Assembly (NCBI GenBank): GCA_963971225.1
Contig: OZ020268.1
Span: 34,187,848-34,251,847 of the forward strand
Length of the DNA: 64,000 bases
Direction of reading: 5' to 3'
Source: Melieria omissa
Lineage: Eukaryota; Arthropoda; Insecta; Diptera; Ulidiidae
The translations under genes were made by a program, and so were the position numbers. Of this stretch, positions 45,734 through 56,400 are shown piece after piece; the first letter of the stretch is position 1, and each line of letters opens with the position of its first letter. The notes under the pieces were generated by a model that was not told the DNA's origin, searched no databases, and saw nothing but the letters and a program-made list of their open reading frames with translations.

Positions 45734-47449
45734 CATTCACCCCACAGAAAAAGCAAAACGATTCAGTTTTTATTTGACTTATTTAATTTTTTATTTACAA
45801 AACTTCATTTACAAGCAAATATTCATGTGAATAATTACAAAAAGTAGAGTGTTTTACCAAACATTGCGGAGTAAAAACTGTATTAAGGAGCTTGGTTAAT
45901 GTTTAAACGTTTTCATAAAAGCGACGTAAAGAGTTACAAATCCATACCGTTTGTTGTTGTTGTTGTCGTAGTTCAAATCAATAAGGAGCGTACTATATAT
46001 AGTATGGTGTGGGTAGGTGTGTTATAAGGGATAAAACTGAAGTTGCTTACGCACAAAAAACAAGAATCGACTTAAAAACTAGGAATACAAAAAACTTAGA
46101 CTTAAACAACTCCATAGTGATTTCGTTTAACTTAATTTTAAAGACAACGATTCTGTTTCTTGTTCTGTTTGCTTGTGTCTTATTGAGCACTGGATTCGAT
46201 TAGTTATTGCTGTGTGTGTGTGTGTGTGGAACAACAACTTCCGCGCAAGAATTTCGCTACATGAATTGCATACATGTGCGATTGTGTGAGGTCAATTCGA
46301 ATGAAGTGAATTTTGGAGGTTACTCCTGTCAAGTACTACGTTTTTTCCACTCTACATATGTGCACATAGAAACCAGTACGAGTACATAAAATAATAGGCA
46401 GTTAAATAAACACCACAGTCAATCATTACATTTTTCGTTGATGAAAGGAGGAAACGGCAAAAATATACAATAGGACTTCATGCGAAATGAATTGCCAGTG
46501 GTGGAGTAGAAGAAAAGCACTCAAACTACATAAGGAATAGTTAGTTGCTTTAGCAAGGATACAAGATACAACAAATATTTACAAGCATTGTAGCGCAACT
46601 AAAGAGGACGGGGGGTAGAATAGCGGATAGATGGAAGAAGGGCTACAGCTACACGGTGTATACACTACTAGACTTTACAATTTAAGCAGCGGCAACTTCT
46701 ACTGCTGCAGGTTGTCCAAATCTACGAACAGCTGGACAATGGGCCGTCTGCGGCTGATGTGACGGTTTGATGTTAGTGCGACGAGCGTGACCGCTTCCCA
46801 TGGCCTTCTCTCGCTCGGCTCGGCATGGTATGGTGTGATAAGTTGGGTTGTATGGGCGTGTCGGGTTGAGTTTGTGTTGATGTTGTTATGTTATCATTGT
46901 ATTATATATTATCACCGTTAAGCTCGTTTACAAATAAATACAATAGTTACGAGTATTTCGCACAGTTTTTTACTTGTTTGTTGTGTTGCCGATTTTTGGC
47001 TCTCACATACATAATTTCTCGACTTTTGCCTTGTCTTTCTCGACTTGTCTCGTATATAGTCGGACGGTTCTGGAATGGCTGATATGTATGCATAATGCAG
47101 GTTTTTGTGTGTTCGATTGTGTGTGTGTTTTTGTGTGTATGTGTGTGTGTGGGCGCGCAACGAGCATTGCAAAATAAATTAGACTAACTTTAAATGTTTC
47201 GAAATTTTTGTGTTTTTTTTTTTTGACTTGATTCAATTTTGTTTTTGTCTTTGCAATGAGAAAATGTATCCGAATTCGATGCATCAGTGTTCTTTTTTGT
47301 TGGTTTGTTGTTTGTTGGTTCACTAAACTATTGTCGTCGATGATTTTAGGTAACTGCAATATAACCCAGTAGATTTGACGCAGTGTATGTTTGTATGTAT
47401 GTATGAGCTGGAACAGTGTTGGGAGCTGTGTGAGGCAGGCGCGCGCCAC
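45734..47449. other. Intergenic sequence/3' UTR of the 47-59 kb gene
   Basis: No supported gene on either strand. It contains GT-rich microsatellites (46211-46230 and 47118-47150) and AT-rich sequence. The part next to 47450 must be the 3' UTR of the minus-strand gene. A minus-strand AATAAA (plus TTTATT) was not convincingly placed. Confidence 0.5.
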
Positions 47450-50400
47450 TTAGATGAGCGCTGTAATCAGTTTGGCCTTGAAGTTGACGAACTTCTCGCT
47501 GGTGGCGGCAATACGCTGAAATTATTGAAATTCATGGTTAGAAATCGAATACAAATTGTTGAATAAAACAAATTTGACTTTGCTTTGGTTTATTTACCAA
47601 GATCAGATCCTGTATTAAATTGGCTAATCCTCTGTTGGCCAGCACCACCAGTCGTGTTACTGGGCCGGGAATGGCTTCTGTGTAGCCGTCGGCAGCACGA
47701 TTCGCGTCGCTATCGCCATCTGAATCGCTTACGCTGTTGGCACTGTTGGCGGCTTCATCGCCCGCCTGAGTCTGTACGCTGCCCGAGAAGAGCTGTCAGG
47801 TATAAAGATAGGAGATACAGCATATAGGGATAGGGATTATAAGGATTTTTTAAAACAACGCTTTTTAAAACAGCGTTCTTTTAGAACTAATATGATCCTC
47901 TTATCTATGAAATGAAATATAAAAGAAAGTGGATGTATGTGTGTAAGCGGAAACGGAAGCGGCTCAACGGAACGGCCGAATTTCATGTAGTTTTTTTTGT
48001 TGGATTCGCATTGAGTCAGTTCAGGTTCGTGCGAAAAGAAAATTCCGAAAAATCTATTGGAAAAGTCAGAAAATATCTGCCATATTTGACCGTGAATTCT
48101 GAAAATTTTGAGACGATAAAGTTCGAACCATAAATCACAGACCAATTAAATTCACTACGAACTTACTATTTAGTCATGTCCTTCGACAGAGAGAATGGGG
48201 CGAGATTTGGATGGACAATGGGGCGTGGCACCACCCATCCAAGCCAAATCTTAATAATGGAATATCTCAGAGATAGTAAAGTGCACAGCATTGAAATCTA
48301 GTGTAGATCTAAGATCTTATGGGTGTTGAACAAGATCTTTGGATATTTGGTTTTGTGACCCAAATATTCTGCTGAACTAAATGTCGCTCAGCAATGAAAC
48401 TTAGTACGAACCTACCATTTGTTCATATCTTTCGACAGAGAGAATGGGGCGAGCATTGAACAAGGGGGCGTGGCATTGCCCATACATGCCAAATCTTTAA
48501 TATACAATATCTTCTAAATTGTAAGTTGTACAACACTGAAATTTAGCACCCCGTTGTACCATAGATGAGTCATTCCACTGGTAAGATTTTACGAGCGTTT
48601 GACAAGGGGTGTGGCACATTTTTTTTAGCCAGATATTTTGCTGAAATTTAAGTCGCACATCAATAAAACTTGGTACGAACCTACCTACCATTTTTTTTTG
48701 AAAATCGAAACCTACCGTAGTAAACCAAGGGTTAAAAATTTGTTTAGCGCAAATGTGAAAACACATGATTTAATGGGAATTTTTACTTCAAAATTTTCGA
48801 AAACATCTAAAAACAAGGATAATTATGTTGTTTTTTTAATCAAAAACTCACGGGTCAACAATGGGTTAACAATTTGTACCGGGGGAAACATGAGCGCGCG
48901 TGCAAAGCCGCAGGGCCCAGCTAGTGACTCATAAAACGAGGATACTAGTGGTACTATTCCTTACAGTACAGTACAGTACAGATTGGTATTACTTGCGATA
49001 GGAGACTAATAGTTAATTTACCCACTAATACTACCCACTAATAGTTAATTTTATTATGAAAGATGCAAACATTATTTTAAACAAAATTTTAGTTCTCATA
49101 CAAATTTAAAAATCATTATCATAATTATAATCATGTTTGCCTGGAATATCGACTTTAAGTTATGATGAGTGTCGGTGTACGTTTACAGCTTTAACCCTTT
49201 CGACCCCAATGTAACCTGAGAGCAACTTCACCTATTTGTCATCTATAGCAAAAGTTACGATTGATTTATGGCTTTAATTTAAGTTGGCACCAAAAAATTA
49301 TTATTGTTAGAAGTGAATTCAAAGCAAATTACAAAAATTTTAATGTTATCCCCAAAATAAAATTTTCAATAATTTGCAGCAATAGAAGGGAAAGTTTGTG
49401 TTCTAATTGAAGTCTTCGAATTGGGCGCGTTTGGTCAAAACCCTGTTTCTTTAATAATGGTTAAATAAAATAAAAAAGTGATAATTTTGTATTTTTCCAT
49501 AAAAATTAATTAATTTTCTCTAATTAAAAAGTATTGATAGAAAGTTTATTTAACCCGTTTTAAACTAACATTTTTCAAAAGTAAATTATCTCTAGAACTC
49601 TAACAATGAGGCGTGGCGACTTCAAATGTCGTGTGCACACTTCTTAGATAAGTATTTCATGATTTAAATATCAAAAAGTAATATGGCGACACAGGGTAAA
49701 ATTCGCGATCGAAAGGGTTAAGTAACCAGAGCTATTTAAAAAAAGTGAGGTTTTACTACTTGAAGTTCTTAAAGCTTAGAATATCTAAAGGCCTCTTGCG
49801 AGTTAAATTGGCAATAAATTTTTCTTTAAGTATCTTTTTGTAAGTGTATCAAAAGCTACTTGGGAGCTAGATTTATTGTACAACTAACTTCAATAAACTC
49901 TCAACTATTCTCAGAAAATTGTCTAACGTTGTATATTATGTACATATAGTATAGACTAATTTTTTCAAGATTATTTTTTTTATTTTTTTACGACTAATAA
50001 CTACTTACTATTACTAATTAACTTACGCGCACAATATCGAAGAGAAAGTTGCCGGAACCGGCTCCAGCACCAGCACCAGCACCGCCCGAGTTGCCAGTGT
50101 TGCCTGCACTTGAACCGCCAGCCAGACCGGCGCCGCCAAAGCTTAGGAACCTTTTGAATAAATTACTTTTGAAATTTTCAATTGCTCATTAGAATGTTTG
50201 TGTTACCAGAATTTAAACAAGGTGTTACATTTCACCAATTCAATTACGACCAATTGACGCCGCAGCGTGTTTAAACTTAGAAACTAATGTTAAAAAAAGT
50301 TACAGCAAAATGGGAAATTTCCACAATTTGCCATAAGCTCTAAAATTTACCTCTTGTTGCGATCGTCCAGATCGGCCGTATCCTCGTTCGAGTTCAATGT

Positions 50401-53400
50401 CAATTCGTCGATGGCCGGCGACTTGGATTCGGACAGTTCGTTGTTGACTGCGTTGGAGTTGTCGGTGTTGGTGTTGAGCGGCGAGACCTCGTTGTTGAAG
50501 CTCAGTTGTATGGCCCCGTTGGAGTTGGACGTGGGTATGGGCAGTTGCTGCGGAACGTTCGATGGCTGTGCTGCCGCTGCCGTTGCCGCTGTCGATGCCG
50601 GCTGCTGTTGTTGCTGAGTTGCTACGGCCTGCGCGGCCGCTTCGGCCTCTTTCACTTGACGCGCCACACGTATGGTTTCCTCCAGTTGTTTATTGATGGC
50701 TGACAGATCGATTTGTGTATCCATTGCACCACTCTGCGGTGTGTGCGTGAGTGGCCCAATGTACCAACGTGTAGAGCGATTGTTATATTTTTTCGAGCGA
50801 ATTTTGGCCGTTATAGACATGCGTCATATTGATTGTTGTTGGTTTGGTTTCAAGGTGATATATTCACGTGCATTTTAAAGGTTGCAGAAAGTTGAGAGTT
50901 GAGTGTAAGAGATGGGGTGGTTGAGTCGGGTAGAGTGTGTGTGGTTTGGTGGTTTGATGAGCGTAAGTTTGGGCGCAAAGTGTTGACAGCCAGCGATGGT
51001 TCGTGTGTGCGGGTGCAACGTTTTTGTTGTTTTGGCACAAAGTGGTTGGTATGTGTGGAGCGTGTGTGGAGGAGTTGTGTGGAGGATAATTTGAGAAATG
51101 ATAGACAGGATGCGGCAGGATAGCGAGATATAGGCATTGGCAATAGACATAGACATACAGTGTGTACGAGAGAGTGAGACAGAGAGTGAGAGAGAGATAG
51201 AGTGAGAAATCGTGGGTGTGCGTGTCGTAGAAGGATATGTTTTATAAATAGTTTTGTTGGTGCAGTGTTCGGTATTCGTTTAATTGGTGCAATAGAACGA
51301 CAGCAAAAATTTTTTTAAATGGATGCACGTGCAGTATGATTTTGGTATTTTTGTATACATTTCGTTTTGATTGATTGATTGGTTTGGTTGATGATTTCAT
51401 TTTGATTTGAATGTTGATTTCGATAGGCATATTTTTTTGATTTACAATTCAAAATATAGAATTTCGATTGTGCGGATTTTTTTTTGTGTGGGTGGGGTTA
51501 TTTCACAGATCGAATCATGTATGCGCATATATATGAAAATAAAGAAAAGAAAAGAGAAAACAAAAAGCATGAGAATTATGGAAATTTTTCGTTAAGCCAA
51601 TTTTTTTCGAGCATTAAACCGCATCGAACGTTAAATTTTGACATTTTCGCATGTTTTGACATTATCAAACGGAGATAGATATGGAGATAGATGTGTGTGT
51701 ATGTAATTCCCACTGCGGGGGAACGTTGTACGTTATTGAAACTGCCAAGAATTCGACGGGAGCGAGAGTGAAATAACTTAAACTACCATACAAATAGGAT
51801 GTAGAGCGCAAAAAGTACGCTACACATGGTGTGTTTACTTGCTACTTGGCTGCCAAGCAAGTCTGGTGCTCAACAACAACACTTGCCTGACCAATCGGCA
51901 TCAAAGCGTGATTGCGGCTCAAGGCGAATTAATACAGGTGACCTCGTTGAATCAGCTGATTTGATTTTTTTGTGGTGGAAAGGTCTAGATTGTCAAAATG
52001 CCTGTATAAAACTGTAATAGTTTAACCCTTTCAGTCACAATGTCCAATATATTGGACTACAGCCCATACAATTCATACAGAACGGGTTTATTTTCATGTC
52101 GGAAAGGGTTAAAATGAAAAAATCAAGCTTTGCTTTGATTGGCTGATTTTGACAATCTAAGCCCAGAAAACAAAAACAAAATACACTGAAATTTTGTTGC
52201 TGCCCTAACACTATCACCTGTATGAATTCGCCTTGATTGCGGCTTGAGCTGAGCGCCAGACTTGTTGTTAGCTGCAGCCGAGGATGCTGGCAAACCCTTT
52301 AAGATGTAGCAACTAAAGTTCCGCTCCTGCAACGGAGCAGCTGTTGATGGCAGTGATCCATTCGTGATGACAATGGAGAGTGTGGCATGGCGCGCGGATG
52401 CAGATGAGCATGAATGGATTGGTGACGTGCGGCGAGTGGCGAATGCGGTAAGAGAGATGTGTGTGTACACAGAATAGTGGAAAATACTTAAGAATTAGAA
52501 ACGTAACGTAGTTGGTTAGAGACAGCTTAAAAAGTGGATACATGAAAGAGTAGAGTAGTAAAAGTACGCGAAGAAGTGAAATAGTAGATCAGAATTTTAT
52601 TGTTCACACTTTAAGTACAATTTTAGGTTATGAGAATTTCGCATATAGCATATATTTAGGCGTATGTATGTAGTTTCATTCAGACTGAGTCGACATGTTA
52701 AGCTGACACTGGGCGATTTCTGACATTGATCTGGCTTTTCTTGTTCATTGTTGTAAGTGTAGTTATTGTGCATGTTTTAAGTAGTTATTGCTGCTGTTGT
52801 TGTTGTGGTTGTACTTTAATTTGTGATTATGCATGTGTGATTGTTTGTTGTTGCGTTTTTGTTGCAGCGTTGCCAATTTGACATATCAATTCTGTTGCCA
52901 ATTTAAATAAATTAGAAGACAAAACAAAAAAAAAAGAAGAAAATTTATTACAACCAATTGTTGAGGATGATGGGAGTAAGATGCACGAAAATGCATTAAA
53001 TTGTCAAATTGGCGGCGTACGACACTTTGACAAATTGACAATTCGTGCATTTGGCGGCATGTAAGCGATTCTATTGTTGTTGTAGCAAAGACAATTCCTC
53101 AACACTGCGAGCACACTCACATTTGGTGGCTTCGGTGGTGCTTGACGCTTTGTCACCCACTTCATTGTCATCGTCATCGTCGGGACTGAACGTTGGCAGC
53201 TCAATGGAGACGCGCGTGCTGCCGCCAGTTGAGCTCGACGACGACATCTCGCTGCTGCTGCTGCTGCTGCTGGTGCTGTCGTCGTCATCGAAATCGGCAT
53301 CGAAGCTGGTGCGAGCGCGATTGGCTGTGTTGCCCTGCACGGCAGTGCGCAATATTGTGGGCCCCAGTGTGCGCAGCAGTTTCGATATTATGCGATTGAC

Positions 53401-56400
53401 TTGATCATCGACTTGCTACAACAACAATGTGATTTTGTAGAGATTTCTTGAATTGGATGCGTTGGGGCGAGTGTTAAAATTTTGGATAAAGTTGTGCAGT
53501 TAATTTGATTGAATTGATGATTCAGTGGTTGTGAATGAAATGTTGCGACTGAGGAAACTGCAACGTTTCGGTGAGAGTGAATTGTGATAGATGCATAAAA
53601 GGGTTCATAGTACGTTGAAGAGTTAAACTGCGAGACGATGCAGTGACCGAATTTTTTTAGGTGCCAATTGGTGAAACTCTCATGCCTTTTTATATGGTTT
53701 TTATTGTCAGAAATTGCTAGATAACAAATAGACCTAAGTGTTAAACAGACTACTGGAATGATTTGGAAACTAAATGGGGTATTAGTCACTTTGCAGATTG
53801 CCTAAATCTTTGCGTGCAATCAAGGTGATTCAACATTTGGCGTTTCAAAATTCCAGAGGTTTTGAAGTGCATTCGAAAACCTACTTTAAGAATATTGAAA
53901 GTCAAATATTGCTTTAATTGGCTTTTGTGGGTCTTATAAAAATTATTATAGAAAAGAGCAACTTTATAAATGGAATCCAAATTGCACGCATTGACGATTT
54001 TAGGTCTGGTTCAACGATGAGTTTGGGTAATTTTGTTTGCTACTTTGAAAAATGTTTGTAGAGATGAGTACAGGTATTTATTGGCCCATATCTTACTAGA
54101 TGCTCTGTATTTGGTTATATACTTTGAAACTTTATAAGGTATTTGGTACAAAAGTACATTAACACTGAACAACAAAAAAAAAAATAACAAGGTTCTGACA
54201 ACGGATTCTGGTAGAGGGGGCCAAAAAAAATATACGTGTATCGGCGTTTTGAAAGTTTACGTCTGATTTTGTTTTTAGGGGGGTCAAAGTTTTCCCCTTT
54301 TTGCACATTCTTCTGGTGATTCGGCATACGAAAACCATGTAACCTCACATTTGAGGTATATGATGTGTTCAGCAATTTGATGTAAAATTTTACGAAGAAT
54401 ATTTTTGTGAAGCATTTTAACCCTGTAGCTCCTATTTATATGGGTAAATTTGACCCTTTTTTTCTAAAATGCCAAAAATGTCCTATAAAACAGGACTTTT
54501 TAAGCACAAAATGTACCACGAAAATATTCACCAGAAAAGTCACCGTACAAAAGAAAGCTCTAGACATAATATATCTAACTGGAAAACTTAGAACAGATCA
54601 AAACCTTGTTATTTCTTTTGGTGTTGTACAGTGTTATTGGTGCACTGGTAAGACATGGGCCATGTTCTCTACAGAGTTGTTAACACAATAAATCAATGGT
54701 TACGGTGAAGAAAGTTGCCATCAACATTCCAATTGTAATATCCAGTACACAATTTTTTACCTAAAATGGCAACTGCCTTCTCAGCAAAGAGTTGCTTTCT
54801 ACGTTTATTCAATGAAATTTCCCAAAGAAATAAGTTGCTCCAAGTATAAAAATATTTAGTAAAGTGTAGTCAAAACGAATGATAATGTGCCCCACAAGAC
54901 CCACTAAGAAACACAAAACATATCGATCGCCTGTTGCACAGACAGTTGAGCGATCACATCTACAAATGAACAGTTCTACTTCACTTCTACAGCTGAATGA
55001 CGAATCGAATGCAAACTACCCGCTTGATGGCCGCTGATGGCGATGGCTGATGTTGGATGTTGCTTGGTACTTTGTATCCAATTATTTGATGCTTTTGTTG
55101 TCGCTGCAGAAGTTGTTGTTGTTGTGGTTGTGCCTATATAGTCCACTGTTTATTATTGTTGTTGTAGTGATGATTGTTGTTGTTGATGTGGTTTAATCAT
55201 AAACCGGTAGTAGTTTTGTTATTTTGGCTGTGGTACTTGTTGTTGGTGGTAATGGAGTTGACGTTGTGACTGTTGTTGTTGTTGTTGTGGTGTCGGTTGG
55301 TGTGGTTATATTATTTCTGGTAGTGATAAAATAATTGGTAGAATTTAATAAGCGATTTATATTTTCAACTAAAGCAACAAGCTGTGTCTCATCAACATCA
55401 ACAGCAACTGATGTTTGTTGTTCTTGTTGTTGTTGTTGTTGCTGCTGTTCCGGTTGCGGTTGTGCAACATTTAATGAGTTTATTTCAGTTATGGCAACAG
55501 TGCTGTCGGTTATGGCACTGGCTGTTGTTGTTGTTGTTGTTGGTGTTGCTACTGTTGGAATTGTAATGATAGAGGGAGTAGTTGTTATTGGCGGAGTTGT
55601 GGTTGTTGTGATGATGATAGGAGTTGTGGAGGAGCTTAATGCGGTGGTGGCTCTTGATGTTGTTGTTGTGGATGCAGTACCTGTTGTGCTGATTGCACGG
55701 GGGGTCGTTGGGATTATTAAAATGGAACTGATAGTTGTCGAGGGGGAACTCGGCGGGGGCTGGACGATGGTAGTAGCACTGGTGGTAGTAGTAGTAGTAG
55801 AGGAACTAGAACTACTAGCACTGGTAGTGGGCGCAGTTGTTGTTGTTGTTGATGACGATATGGCCGTTGCACTGGGCGTCGCTGTTGCTGGCGCACTCGC
55901 ACTTGAACTCGCACTCACTTTATTCGCTGTTGCGGTGGCTGCAGCAGTTTTGGTTGTTGCCGCAGAGGTGGATGCATCATCGTCATCGTCCTCCGGCGCA
56001 AATGTGGGCAAATTGATGCTGACGCGTGTTCCATCACCACCACTACTGCCGGCCGACACACTGTTCGTGTTGAGGTCATTGCTGCTGGCAGCGCTGTCGT
56101 CGCCGTCTTCGTCGTCATCGTCGAAGTCGGCATCGAAGTTGCTGCGTTCGGTGGTCGGCCGATTGTTGCCCAGCAGCGCGGGCAGCAGACTGGGCCCGGC
56201 GACACGTATTACTTGCGCTATAATGCGATTAACAATCTCGTCGATTTGCTACAAATGGAATCGGAAGAAGGCAAGTGGAAATACAGTAAATGTGCACGAC
56301 TCGGCTGCTCTCTTTACCGGCTGCGAATGCGGAATGTCGCCAATTTTTTGTCTGCCAATTCGCTTGTGCAGCGTTGAACTTTTTGAGGGTCGAATTGTTA

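Noticed and set aside
47003..47449. 148-aa minus-strand frame after the stop of the unrecognised gene
   Set aside because: His/Thr-rich translation of GT microsatellites and AT-rich 3' UTR.
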